From the NCBI RefSeq assembly GCF_024139115.2, contig NC_085141.1:179006994-179070993 (forward strand): a stretch of DNA of 64,000 bases. The letters run 5' to 3'. The notes under the pieces are model-generated. The model worked only from the letters and a program-made list of their open reading frames with translations, ran no database searches and was not told the DNA's origin. The DNA is from Armigeres subalbatus. Lineage: Eukaryota > Arthropoda > Insecta > Diptera > Culicidae. The position numbers were made by a program, and so were the translations under genes. This document shows, piece after piece, positions 31,020-42,850 of this stretch (positions are counted from its first letter, which is position 1; each line of letters begins with the position of its first letter).

Positions 31020-32949
31020 CATATTCAGGGGTTTCCACTCGATCTTGCCAAAACTAGTATAGAAAGAACTAAAAAGTCGTACTTTTTTCGGGTGTCATAG
31101 GCCAAACTGCTCTGAAGTACATATCCTCGAAAGTATCAAAATCATGTCAAGAAACAAAATGTCCTAAGACATGATATTACGGAGTTTTGAAACGACCCGA
31201 TCAACCAAGTCCTGAACGATGTATCCGTGCATCGCTAAGCATCCAATCAGGTCCATTGAGCCAATGCGATTTCATTTATTACTTTCAAGACCTTCCATGA
31301 GTCGATGTTTTAAGATACGATATCAACTGAAATGAAAACTCAGCCTAAAAAATTTAAAAAAATTTCCATAACAATTAGGAAATTTCCAATAAAGAAATCA
31401 TGGAATTAGCAATAAAAAAAATATCAAATTTTCTATAAATAATGCAAAATTTCCATAAACAATTAAGAATTTTCCACAAAACAAAAATAAATTAACACTT
31501 TTAAAACCAAAAATTACAAACATAAAAGAAGAATTTTCCATAAAGAAATCAAAATGTTCGACGTAAAAAATACAAACATTCCATAAATAAATCAATATTA
31601 GAAAAAAAATATTACAAAATTTTCAACAAAATAAATATTTTATTAACCAAAAATTAAAACCTTTTCATGAAAAAATCAATAATGAGCATTGAAAAAAAGG
31701 AAATTTTCTATCAAAGAATATAAAAAAGCAATAAAATTAAGCATTTTTCCATAGATTAACCCTTCTTTAAAAGCGTTTGAAGTTCATGGAAAATTTTATC
31801 AATTTGGTTGCTTTTCTTTCTTATTTTCTTATTTTTTATTGCTCTTTATTGATGTGAAAGCAACCCAGCATTGCCCAGGTGTCACAATGAACTATTTGCA
31901 GCACCGCACTCTAGATCAATTTCCGTGCGTTTGTTTTCTTTTCCTCAACAGCTGACCAAAAATTGTATTTTAATGACTTTTTACATTTCCCCGTTAAATT
32001 CACTAACTTTTTGTATGCGGATTGCGGATCCCAAAACGAATCGATTAGGGGAAAATCTTGCAAATCAGTCAACCCGTTCGCGAGTTAAATCGTCAGGAAG
32101 GAAATCTCAACTCATTTTTATTGTATAGAGATTATGTGTAGAAAAAAATATTTATTTTGTGAAAAATTTTGTAATTGTTTATTGCTAATATTGATTTATT
32201 CATGAAAATTTTGTATTTTTTTCGTGGAACATTTTGATTTCTTTATGGAAAATTCTTATTTTACAATTGCAGTTTTTGCTTTCAAAAGTGCAAATTTATT
32301 ATTGTTGAAATTTTTTTCGGAATTTACGCTGGAGTTGTTTTGATTTTTTTTTTCATTAACAATTTGTAGCAAAATTTCCAAGCAAAATTTTTCACAGAGA
32401 ATTGTTCAAAAATCATTCGGAATGCCAGCACTTTATCAGGATTGTATGAAGTAAAGTCAAAGTTTTTACAGGCATTTTCTTTACTGGATTTTTCCTGTAT
32501 ATCCCAAAGAAATTCTTTTGAAGTTTTTTTCTTGGATTATTGTAAAAACATGAACATTTTTCAAAATTGTAGCTGCAGTCCGCTAATGCAAAAGTGTTTG
32601 CGGCGTGATGCCAAAAACCATCTGCGGCGGTGGTGCGGCAGATTTTTTCTTTATAATTTCCCATTTTTCCTTTCCAATTTTTATTTGTGGAAATTGAGAC
32701 TGAATCGCAACCTGTTTTTTCGTTTATTTTTTTTAAAGAAATGGGCTAAGGCTAAGATAGTCAAATGACGCAGATACGCATCGACGTTGCGACCGACGCT
32801 GCGTTACCGGTTATTTTCGATGCACACCTACGTCTTTTCAACGCTGAGTTGAAAAGACGCTACGTGGGCATCGGTTCTAAGATGCGCATTGCGTTTAATG
32901 ATTTGTATTTTTTACACCGCTATTGTTATTCACCAAAAACTTTTCGTAT
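31020..32949. other. AT-rich interior with a satellite unit and a hAT-like scrap
   Basis: 31190-31300 is one satellite unit in the orientation of the 27360 array (GATCAACCAAGTCCTGAACG). 31330-31750 and 32130-32400 consist of AAATTTCCATAA-type low-complexity sequence. 32570-32640 (GCGGCGTGATGCCAAAAACC and following bases) resembles the subterminal GCGGCG repeats of the hAT-like element at 39161-44240. No gene is supported. Confidence 0.45.
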
Positions 32950-33060
32950 AAAAAAAGACCACGTGGTTCGAGAGCAACACCCCCTCCCCTGTGGCTTATC
33001 GTGGTCATTTTGCAAACCCTCCCCCCATATATGACCACGTGGTTTCTGGACGGCCCCTTT

Positions 33061-35692
33061 GGACGGCCTAGGATATCCGAAAAAATATTTCAATGCTTTT
33101 CCAGTTCTTTCTAAACTAGTTTGGGCTGGATTCAGTGAAAAAACCCCAAATTTGTACGTCAAATCAGTTTATTAAAAGTTGTCCTGAAAGATTGGTAAAT
33201 AACGACGGTAAATAGTCCAAAAATGGCTGTCACAATGGCCGTGCTAGCCTTCACCTCGCGTTTTTGCTCGCACAAATGTAAATTTATAGGCGATCTGTTA
33301 TCAAGGTCGTAGCTCCTGCTAGGGATTAAAATTAATTGTCTTCTGTCTTAGTCGAGTCAAGTACAAGACACCGAGGACTGTCCTATCGCTGAGGTCGGAA
33401 TACGTATCTGTATAATTACACTTCAGTGGTGTAATTAATGACAAGCCAAGACATTTCACTAAAAGCTCTGAATAATTTTCTGTTCCCTTACGAAACGCTC
33501 ACGAAATTCTCCCGTCTGCGTTGCCACATGATTTTAATTGTTTCTTGATTTTAGATAGGTTTAATACATATGTTTCCAACAGAGGTTCGACACCCAATGG
33601 AAGGTACATATTTTCCCAGAACTCGTCCGTAAGCTTCTTTATTTAATCGATAAACGTTGCAACAAGTTGAAACCATCTCATACATTTTTATTATTTTATT
33701 CAGGTAGGCAACAATACATGCCACAATTAATCCCTTAACTTATAATTGTGTATTGAGAATTGGTAACAATTGCTTCAATGCCTTTCATCCCGATAAATAC
33801 TTTTGAAGAAAAACTCATGAAGCCCTATGCTGACAGATAGTTTAGACCCAGTTGAAGCGAGATGCAGAAAGAAAAACATTACCGAGAAAAGAAAATAATG
33901 ATCTTTACCCACTTCTTATTATCCTGACAGCTTCACGGGATATTTAAAGCGTGGCACAAATTGCTTCCAGCGCAGTCATCAGTGGCACACAGTACCGCGG
34001 TATGTCGAAAGCATAAACACTTCAAAGGACATTCATGCTTGATCATTATGTTAGCAACCAGTCACAAAAACTGAGTCAACTGCCTTTTGGCACCATGTCA
34101 TCAAACGTCACAGCTGAATCACGTCTGCTGTGCGGCTGGTGAGCTGAGAACTAGAGAGGAACCTATCCGCCTATAAGTCCTATCTAAATAAGAAACCCAG
34201 TAGCGATGGGACCGATATGCGATTATAAGCAGCCTACCTCTGCGAACCCATTGCTCACACTCACTGCACACATTGGAAACCCGGGGAGTGCATTCTCGGC
34301 TGCTGCTGTCGTTGCTGCCTGCTGCTTGGCTGGTGCATGACCACAGCGAACTACTCCAATTGAGTCGTGTCGAAGCAATAATATGGTAATTGTAGGAAAT
34401 GTAAATATGAATTTGTTTTTATTGCATTAAGTTACGACCCGTTTTTGTGGCGTGTAGGGTGGCGTCTGGATGTGGGGACCCACCACCACTAGCACCAATG
34501 TGCGATGCAAGTCCTCACTACCGGCCTCGAGTCAAACGGAACAAAATCAACGAAACTGAACTCACTTTTAGTGGAAAACCGGGCATGCGAAAAGAAGGTG
34601 AGGCAAATGTGATTCCGTTTTATTTATAACCATAAAATATTTATACACATTTGGTTCTCTCGTTTTGCCTATTGTTTGACTTCACTCCGGACTCCGGTTT
34701 GTTCCATGCCATTTGGTTTAAACAATTGCCGCAAGTATTCCTTGTTCCGGGTACGGCGCGAACGGACAGTTCCTTTGCCTGCGGGAGCGTCATGTCTCGA
34801 ACTTTGTGAGTTTGTTTTTGTCGCTGTTTGCTCCGTCAGTCAGTAGAGGTAGATCGTATCTATAGAGGCAGAGTTGCATTCGATCCAGCTACTAAGAGGT
34901 AGGAGCGCCACGCCAATTAGTGAGGGTACCGGCTATATAGCAGGAGCAATTGATAGCACGACGAAATTGCTCTGGGCTTAGCGGTGATGAATGAATGAGT
35001 TGAGCGTTTCGTTCCGCTTCTTGCTGAATCTATTTTTTGGGTTTGCGTCCGCAAAAAGGATCTTTCCAAAAGAATCTTCCGAAAATATTTAATGGCGTTT
35101 TTATTGTTTAAGTGCTGCGACAATCAAATAGCCGCAAAACAGTTTAAGTAGATGGTTCTGTCAAATTTAGCTACTAATTTCTGTTATGAGGTTGTCTTGT
35201 CTTGTCTTGTCTATAGCGAACTGAAAGAATGTTTTCTCTACCCTCCAGCAATTTCTAACACTTCTTTTTTTTTATACTTTCAGGTACTTATCGGTTATAA
35301 TAAATCATACATAAGTGAGTACTGCTATGCTAAATAGTATTGTATTAACATAAAATGACCAAGATAAAGTAGTTCTGAAGAAAAATGATAGCAATGGTTT
35401 GTAAGATTTGTCAGTTAATTATTGATCATCAATGTCCCTGAAACGAAACTATTGGAATTTTGTGATCGATTGCAGAAAACAGAACCAAATTCCGATGCAA
35501 GACTGTTGAGAACAATCTTTTTGAAAATTTAATTTTCCATGAAATTGGGGATCATGTACGTAAGTATTGAGAACCATTGGCTATTTTTTTTCTCGAGAAA
35601 ATTTTATGACAAAACAGAATGGTGCATAAAAACTTTTGGAAATGCATTCCCCGTCAGTTCAGGAGACAGCCCTCAAATCCGAATTGGTCCAC
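33061..35692. other. low-repeat region, no gene established
   Basis: Mostly unassigned. 33345-33432 resembles one arm of the 46810-47080 palindrome (GTCGAGTCAAGTACAAGACAC, then ATACGTATCTG). A CTTGT microsatellite lies at 35190-35212. GC is higher at 34240-35040. No long frame with recognisable domains. Confidence 0.35.
33345..33432. repeat. single diverged arm of the 46.8-kb palindrome family
   Basis: GTCGAGTCAAGTACAAGACAC followed by a GTCxxA/GTC segment, CGGAATACGTATCTG and TGGTGTAATTAATG aligns with 46950-47045. Only one arm is present, so this is a half copy or a decayed palindrome. Confidence 0.5.
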
Positions 35693-35695
35693 TTT

Positions 35696-35860
35696 GGGGC
35701 TGACCATATACCACGTGGACAGTTTAGGGGGAGGGGGTGTTTGGCAAATGTCCACGGTTCATACACATTTTTGAGAATTTATATAACCAGTTGTCCACGC
35801 TGGGAGATGGGGGTATATTAAACTGACCAAAACTTGTCCACGTGGTATATGGACAGCCCC
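35696..35860. mobile_element. 165-bp MITE, ACCACGTGGACA ends, TTT duplication
   Basis: The left end GGGGCTGACCATATACCACG and right end (minus strand) GGGGCTGTCCATATACCACG continue with TGGACA. TTT precedes and follows (35693-35695, 35861-35863). It is a short relative of the 29640-33057 element. Confidence 0.75.
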
Positions 35861-35867
35861 TTTTGCA

Positions 35868-36442
35868 GTAGGTGATAAGTGATTCATCTTATCGAAGGCT
35901 GCAGATAGCTCAGTATACATGACATCTGTTTGGCCCTGTCCTGTCAGACTGTTCGTGATGTTAGACGTGAGGCACAGTACATTGGTGGAAGTCGATAAAT
36001 CGGGCGGTTGTGAAGAAGTTGCTTATAGAGCGAAAACAGTCAGTGATTCCATAATGACGAGATCAAACAGCTTCGAAACGGCACACAATGACGTGATCCC
36101 TCGATAGTTGTTCACATCGCGTTTGTCTCCCTTTTTGTGGACTGAGAACATTAGTGCAAACTTTCAACAGAAGGAAAATATTCCGTTGATGTTCAAGGAT
36201 CTGAACAAAAAAGTATAGTGGGACAAGCCAACTGTTGCGTCGATATGCCTTTTGATGAAAACTGCCGGTACGCCGTCGAGTCCAGAATAATTAGATGATT
36301 TTAGCTGCTTTGCGGCTCTCCGGATCATGTCATCATCGATGTTGATTGCACCCAATGACTGGTCGTTTGGAGGAACGATCCTTGTTGTGATAGAGACTTG
36401 GCTGTCACTCATTACTGAAAACGCTTGCGAATTTTTCAGCAA
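35868..36442 (-). pseudogene. Jockey/CR1-like reverse transcriptase fragment
   Basis: A minus-strand fragment of a LINE polyprotein in one consistent frame. It reads LKSSNYSGLDGVPAVFIKRH, then a segment ending GIFSFC-stop (TGA where Trp is expected), then FSVHKKGDKRDVNNYRGIT, SLCAVSKLFD and MYTELSAAFDK, the first catalytic Asp block. At least two in-frame stops occur, near 36166 and 36025. The FADD-containing half is absent. It is a dead, truncated copy, and the clade call is approximate. Confidence 0.75.
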
Positions 36443-36889
36443 AGAAGTGGCAGTGTTCGTAAGTACACAGCAAATAATTTTGAAAATTCAACGACGTGAA
36501 AAATTGCTGCTTATTCCATCAAACGAATTAACATTCGATATTCTATTGAATTTGATTCCTCCATTAAGACCGATTCCTCCATTAAGGTCTTTTGATGATG
36601 GATCCCCGGATTCCTTGCGTTGATCGTTTACTTACTTCCAAAAGGATCTTGATTTAGATTTGAATTAGTGCTGAAGCCCTCGTTGGTACCGTGCAAAGCT
36701 TTGCCGACAGACTCGTTGGTACTAGACTTGTACGCCGATTGAAAATTTACCGGAGGTGGCGTGATACATTATTTTCAGCCAGTGGCGGTGGCGTCACTCC
36801 TTTGGTGATCGGCGGCGGCGTAGATCGGCGTGAACTAATTTCAAACGTTGAAACGTTCAAAAATTGTCCGGAGCTTCTTCGTTTGAGTT
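36443..36889. other. unassigned stretch, no gene seen
   Basis: May include more of the LINE N-terminal side near 36450-36620 without recognisable motifs. 36760-36830 is GC-rich (GGCGGTGGCG words). No gene is supported. Confidence 0.25.
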
Positions 36890-37740
36890 CGTTGGGATTT
36901 ATCAAGAAATTTCTCTGGATATTCCTCAAGGAATTCCTCCGAAAATTTCTCCAGGAATTCATCTGAAAGTTCCTCCGGAAATTCCTCCAGGAGTTCCTCA
37001 GCAATTCCTTCGAAAGTTCCTCCAGGAATTCATCCGGATGTTCCTCCAAGAGTTCCTCTGGAAGGTCCCCCAGGAGTTCCTCCGGAATTTCCTCCATGAA
37101 TTCCTCCGGATGTTCATCAAAGAAGTCCTCCGGAAGCTCCTCCAGAAATGCCTCAAAAAAATTCTTCAGAAATTCCCCCGTAGTTCCTTCAGGAATTTCT
37201 TCGGAAGTTGCTCCGAGAATTCCTCCGGAAGTTCCTCCAGGAATTTTACGGAAAGCTCTTCCAGGAATTTCTAAGAAACTTTCTTCAAGAATTTCTTCGG
37301 AAGGTCCTCCAGGAATTCCTCCAAAAGTTTCTCCAAGAATTCATCCTGAAGTTCTTCAGGGAATTCCTTCAGGGATTCCTCTTGGATTTTCCACAAGCAT
37401 TCCTCCGGAAGTTCCTCCATGTTTTCCTTTAGAAGTTGCTCCAGGAATTTCGCTGGATGTTTTTCCAGAAATTCTTCCGAAGCCTGAAATAATTTGGATT
37501 TTTCTTCAAGAATTCTTTGGAAAGTTCTTCCCTGTATTCCTACAAAAGCTCAATCAAAATTCCTCCAGAAAATACTCATGAAGTTTCTTCAAGAATTTCT
37601 TCGAAATTTTTCTCCTGGAATTCCTTTAGAAGTGCTTCAAGGATATTCCTGCAAGAGTTTTTCAAGTTCCTGAAGCAATTCCTTCAGACTCCATTAAAAA
37701 AAATTCTGCGTGATTTCCTTCAGAAACATTCCTGGGCATT
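36890..37740. repeat. TTCCTCCRGAAATTCC minisatellite (~850 bp)
   Basis: Degenerate tandem units of about 12-24 bp: TTCCTCCGGAA, TTCCTCCAGGAATTC and similar. Because the period is often a multiple of three, all frames open into long Phe/Leu/Pro/Glu-rich pseudo-proteins on both strands. These should not be annotated as genes. A more decayed relative lies at 45895-46660. Both blocks are next to ATCGATAC-rich sequence (37785-37860 and 45825-45870). Confidence 0.75.
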
Positions 37741-38398
37741 ATTTAGATTTTTTTCACGAATAGGTAGTCCCGTAGATAGGGATAAATCGATACAAGTAAA
37801 TACGAGTTAATACTCGATACTATTGGAATCGATACTTTGATATTCGATACTAAGTAAGTATCGCAATGAAGTAATTGAATCAATTGAGTACTTTATTAAA
37901 AGTTTATTAAATCAAATAAAGTTAAATAAAAATATTCGTAATAATCTGATGTTAAAATTTAACAGTATTTAAATCGAATAAATACTTTTAAGTTTTTTTT
38001 TTGCCGCTCAACACTACTTTGTGCTAACTGCGGTAAACTATTAGTGAAAGTTAAAAAGCCAACTAAATTTTATTTCAATGATTTCGTATGATCAACTTGA
38101 AATTGAGGATCATAAATGTGCCCGATCTTCAATCCAATCCAATTAGTATTTTCTCAAACTTGATAATAACTTACTAAACCCATATTGTAAGTGATGAACT
38201 TTTTTTTCATGAAAAAATCACGTTAATAAAGATTATAAAAAAATAACTTAACCCATATGTTAGTGACGATTTTTCCCACCGTAGATGGGTGACGGGGTAG
38301 CCGGGTACCCAACCGACTTACAATGGGCATTTATGTGTTTGTGGGTGTATATGTATGCGCATGTGTGTGAGTGTGGTGAGAAGTGTGTATTCAGAGAC
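37741..38398. other. AT-rich stretch with ATCGATAC words
   Basis: 37785-37865 has several ATCGATAC/CGATACT words. 38345-38390 is GTGTGT-rich. No gene or bounded element is seen before the 151-bp array begins. Confidence 0.35.
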
Positions 38399-39160
38399 CA
38401 CTGGGTGGTCCCCTGGAAGATCCGGAACATCCGTAGAAATGGTCAATTTGTAAATTCCATCATAAAACGACGGGATTTTTTAGAACCATTTTCTGCTGAA
38501 CCCTGAGCATGGTATCAATGCATTGACCCACATACGGACCATTATGCACACTGGATGGTTCCCTGGAAAATCAGGAACATCCGTAAAAATTTCCAATTCG
38601 AATTTTCCATCGTAAATCGACGGAATGTTTTTTAGAACCATTTTCTGCTGAGCCCTGAGCATGGAATCGATGCTTTGATCCAAATACGAACCATTGTGTC
38701 CACTGGGTGGTCCCCTGGAAGATCCGGAACGTCCGTAAAAATGGTCAATTCGAATATTCCATCGTAAAGCGTCGGGATTTTTTTAGAACCATTTTCTGCG
38801 GAACCCTGAGTATGAAATTAATGTTTTGACACACATACAGACCATTATGTCCACTGGTTGGTCCCTTGGAAGATCCGAAACATCCGTTAAAATGGTCAAT
38901 TCGTAAATTCCATCGTAAAGCGACGGGATTTTTTAGAACCATTTTTTGCCGAACCCTGAGCATGGAATCGATGCTTTGACCAAAATACGAACCATTGTGT
39001 CCACTGGGTGGTCCCCTGGAAGATCCGGAATATCCGTAAAAATGGTCAATTCGAATATTCCATCGTAAAGCGTCGGGATTTTTTTAGAACCATTTCTGCC
39101 GAACCCTGAGTATGGAATTGATGCTTTGACCCACATACGGACCATTGTGTCCACTGGGTG
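38399..39160 (+). repeat. 151-bp tandem array, units 1-5 and start of unit 6
   Basis: Units begin at 38399, 38549, 38701, 38852, 39002 and 39152 with CACTGGGTGGTCCCCTGGAAG or variants, giving periods of 150-152 bp. Internal landmarks are CCATCGTAAAGCG(A/T)CGGG, TTTTAGAACCATTTTCTGC and CCACATACGGACCATTGTG. Unit 6 is cut at its ninth base by a hAT-like element and resumes at 44249. Confidence 0.85.
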
Positions 39161-39544
39161 TAGAGGTGTGCACCGCCGCACCACGCCGCGCCACGCCGCC
39201 GACAGTTTTTGGCACGCCGCCGCCGACGACATTTTTGCATCGGCGCGCCGCCGTTTAAAATTTGTCACGCCGCTGATCTATAATTTTCACGCCGATTCAA
39301 ATTTGAAGAAGTCCACAAAATTTTTAGTGGAAATTCCGAAAATTCAGTGGAACTTCCGTATAATTTCCTGATAGATCTTTACAACATCACGTTGAAACTG
39401 AGAATGTTTCGTGAAGATACCAATGATTTCCATGACAATTCCATACAATTTCTTGTTCAAATTTCGAAAAGCTCTCCGTAAAAACTAAACAAAACTTCGG
39501 ATTTCCGTCCCGTTGAAATTTACAAAAATCTCATTGAAATTAAA

Positions 39545-41330
39545 TTTTTGAATGGCAAAAAGTCGTTCGGCAGAAATCCATTTGGCTGAAGGCCACAAGG
39601 CTGAAAGTTGTTTGGCCGAATATGTTGTTCAAACGAAAATACTATTTGGTAGAAGTTTACCCGAGCAAAGCTTGAGAGCAAATCAATAACTTGTTTTAAT
39701 GTTGTGAAATCATCGATTATGTTTACTTAATTTGATATCTTTTTGGTCGTTTGAACGGTTAAAATAACAAACGTATAGCAGAAAAATCTTACTGTGAATC
39801 AAGTAAAAAACTATTCCTGCTGTCGATGAGAGCAAATAGAAAACTATTTTTGATATTGGGTTCCGATATCAAAATAAGTACACAGTTTGATGTCATATCA
39901 TTCAATTTAGTAATCTTCAGCAATATTTGTAAACAAATCTTGAATCAATTTGATGTCAAAATCAATGTAAGAATGTCATTTCGTCGAATAGTTCCTTTGG
40001 CTGAAAAATCGGTTGGCCGAATAGCGTATTAGCCGAATATGCTCTTTGGTCGAAATGGACATTCGGTGGAAAGTGTCGTTCGGCTGAATTGGTCATTTTA
40101 GATATTTTTAAAACATTAACGGGAGAATCTTTTGTGCTTCGCCTAAAAAAATTAATGAACTTTCTTAGAATTTTTTTCAGCTTTTCCAGAATATTCATTT
40201 GGATTTTTTTTCAGATTTTCCACAAGAACTACTATCAAGTTTCCAGAACTCTTTAGAATTACCAAAAGGAGCCCTTATTGGATTTACCAAGAAAAACTGT
40301 TTGGAATTTACATGAAAATCGCTTCAGAGTTTTCACAGGAGGTTGTTCCAAATTTCTAAATGTTCGGAATATCCACGGAAAGTTCTTATTGAGTTTCTGT
40401 TGAGTATTCTTTGAAATTTACACAGAAAATTGTGACTTGTGAAAGGGACGCTTTAACGTAGACTTTGTCAATCTAGATTACTTAAGACAGCTAGCTTTTT
40501 GTAATCCTTAATAAGAGTTATTTTTTCACAGGGAGAAGTTCATCACTAGTTTGGCATAGCCAACTTTAAAACAACAGAAAAATGCTCGGAATTTTTGAGG
40601 ATTTTTTTATTTCTTCAGAAAATTCTTTCTATTTTAGATAAGAAATTCTAGGAAAATTCCATTGACCGAAAGCGACAGACGGCCGAACTGGTAACTTGGC
40701 CGGAAAAGCCGGTTGCTAGTAGGTCATCTGGCCGAAACGATCGTTGGCCAAAAATGCAGTTTAGCTGAAATGGTTTTTTGACAGAATGGTCCATTTGGCT
40801 GAAAATGTAATTCGGTCCAACGGGTCATACGGCCAAATATCAATGACACTGAACCTCGGACTGAACGGGTAATATGATAAAAAATGGTCACTCGTTTGGT
40901 TAAATAGACTTTTTTGTCAATTGACCATTTAACAAAATTCCGTAGCCTCCCTATTTTTGGGTCGATACTGGCCCTTAGGCCAAAAAACATCTAGGCAAGT
41001 ACCAAGGTTTGACCGCAAATGTAGTTTGGCTGAAAGCAAAAAGAAAATTTGGCCAGACTTGTAAAAAGTTATTTGCCTTAACAGGTCATTTAGCTGAAAA
41101 TGAAGTTCGACTGAAAAAGTCGTTCGACCGAATATGGATCATTTGACCAAAAGTGCCAGAATTGTCATTTGGCAGAAAATGCCGTTTGGCCCAAGAATGC
41201 CCTTTCTGTAATCTTACTTACTAACTTATTTACTTCTTTGAAAAGTGACGCATGGCTCAATTGATCATTTTCCCAAAAAGACGATCAGCCGAATAGGTCA
41301 TTTGACAGAAAATTTCATTTGACCGGAAGG
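39545..41330 (+). repeat. GGCCGAAA-type degenerate repeat, first orientation
   Basis: Recurrent phrases such as GTTCGGC(A/T)GAAAT, CATTTGGCTGAAA and TTGGCCGAATA occur every 15-30 bp, interrupted at about 39650-39960 and 40120-40640 by AT-rich sequence. From about 41340 the same motif reads mainly in the opposite sense. Lies inside the hAT-like element. Confidence 0.7.
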
Positions 41331-41339
41331 GTTGTTTTG

Positions 41340-41680
41340 CAGAAAGGACATTTTCGGTCCAAATGACCATTCCTACCAAACAGCATTTTCGGTTGAATGA
41401 TCCATTCGATTAAACGATTTTTTCGGTCAAATTAACATTTCGGCTGAATGTCCATTTTGGCTGTATGTCGCTTTCGGTCATACTACATTTTTGGGCAAAC
41501 CATTTTCGACCTGATAACAGTTTTGGATAAACGTTGAATTCGGCTTAATGGGATTTGGGTAGATGATTTTTGGCTTAAAGGCCAGTATCGACTTGAAAAG
41601 TAGAGGTTACGAAATTTCGTTCAAAGGTCGTTTGATAAAAAGGCCTTTTCAACGTAAATGTCATTAGGCCAAACCGATAG
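41340..41680 (-). repeat. TTTCGGCCAAA-type repeat, second orientation
   Basis: Phrases such as ATTTTCGGTCCAAATGACC, TTTCGGTCAAATTAAC and TTTCGGCTGAATG are the reverse complement of the motif at 39545-41330. A further block in this sense is at 43090-43265, beyond the nested elements. Confidence 0.65.
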
Positions 41681-41935
41681 ATATTTTTGACTAAATTACT
41701 AAATTAATTTTTAAATTTTGTCCAACGTTTCGTTGCTCTTTGTTAAGTATGATAGGTGTTCAACAACTGCAAATTACCCGGTCAGTGGGTCTGTTCAAAT
41801 ATTACGTAACGCGAAAAACGTTGTTTTGAGAACACATACCACCCCCCCTCCCGCTCGTAACAATTTGTAACAATTTCCAGAACTACCCCCACCCCTATGC
41901 GTAACGCGTAACAAACAGTTTATTGAGAAAAAAAA

Positions 41936-42850
41936 ACCCAGATTAATCCACCTAGCGTTGGTGGTGCCTTTCTCTCATTTAGTTAAGACATCAACCTTAT
42001 ATGGCGCTTCTATAGTTCGATGTACCATTTGCTTCATAACTTTTAAACGCAATGACCGATCGTTATAAAATTCAATAGTTCAACGAGGCTTTGTCCCCTG
42101 TCGAATGAAACTTGTTGCGAGAAAATCGGTTAAGGATTACTATACGAAAAGTTGTCTAATGTTTTTTATAACTTTTGTGCACACACATACACACACACAT
42201 ACACACATACATACACACGCGTCGGCAAGTCCCTCTGTGTGCTGGCGAATAGGCCCTATCGCAGAAAGGTCAATTTGGGGTGCACGCGGCATCATCATTC
42301 TTGATACCAGTCGTGCAGAGGGAAGCAGGCGCGAAGTCGACCCTGCCCACCTTCCGAGGACATAGGGCGTGGTAAGGCCACCTGGAAAGCCGGCAATGCG
42401 CTGGCACGATACCATGGTGTTCTTCTAAAAAAGCGAGTCACGATGTTCGATGCTGCAAGGACACGCAGCTAACCTCGAGGGTGCGTTATGCACTGGCCCC
42501 CCTTTGAAGCATTACTTTCTGGTTGTACCGAAGGGACGATGGGCTTGGCGGCAATGGAAACGGTTTAGCTGGTCAGGGATGCAGTCCTGCCTCCCTCATT
42601 GGAGGTGGCCCCTAACCCAGCACTTCCTGGTCAACCCAGGATGTCTGTTGAGCAGATTCCCCCTCCATTGTTTAGGAAGAAAAAAAAAACATACACACGG
42701 ACAGACAGACATGTGCTCAGCTCGTCGAGCTGAGTCGATTGGTATATAATACTATGGGTCTCAGAGGCTTCTATAAAAAGTTCGTTTTCGGAGTGAAATG
42801 ATAGCCTTTCTGTACAACTTAGTTGTACGAGAAAGGCAAAAAGATTTTTG
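41936..42850. mobile_element. GATTAATCCACC...GAGAAAGGCA element, nested
   Basis: Starts AACCCAGATTAATCCACC, with GGTGCCTTTCTC shortly after. Near its other end is TTGTACGAGAAAGGC, so short inverted GCCTTTCTC words mark both ends. The middle has a CA-rich microsatellite and the phrase AGTCGATTGGTATATAATAC. Fragments of the family occur at about 240-360, 3455-3480, 25430-25590 and 52640-52746. Its class is not known to me. A LINE fragment (42220-42689) sits in its microsatellite. Confidence 0.5.
42220..42689 (+). mobile_element. 5'-truncated R1/Waldo-like LINE fragment
   Basis: A 470-bp GC-rich insert ending in a ten-base A run, flanked by CATACACACG at 42210-42219 and 42690-42699. Target duplication, poly(A) and missing 5' part show a LINE insertion. 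Its last 45 bp (CTGTTGAGCAGATTCCCCC, then TCCATTG and TAGGAAGAAA) match the 3' end of the R1-clade remnant at 52747, so both come from related elements. The target is an ACAY-type microsatellite, the known target preference of the Waldo lineage of R1 elements. Confidence 0.7.

Larger units (their letters stand above)
29640..33057. mobile_element. 3.4-kb element, ACCACGTGG arms, TTT duplication
   Basis: The left arm (29640-29757) and the reverse complement of the right arm (32950-33057) both read GGGGCC(A/G)TCCAGAAACCAC and continue with GTGGTCATAT, a G/C run, CCACGATAAGCCAC and GACCACGTGG. TTT lies on both sides (29637-29639 and 33058-33060), a probable 3-bp target duplication. The interior is non-coding and itself contains a TA MITE (30484-31017), an inverted satellite unit (31190-31300) and AT-rich filler. 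No transposase was seen. The 165-bp MITE at 35696-35860 has related ends. Confidence 0.65.

Noticed and set aside
36864..37581. Several long open frames in the TTCCTCC block
   Set aside because: They are by-products of a minisatellite with near-3n period; residues are repeats of Phe-Leu-Arg-Lys or Pro-Glu-type words.
38480..39268. Minus-strand frames over the 151-bp array
   Set aside because: The same residues recur per unit, with no sign of coding constraint.
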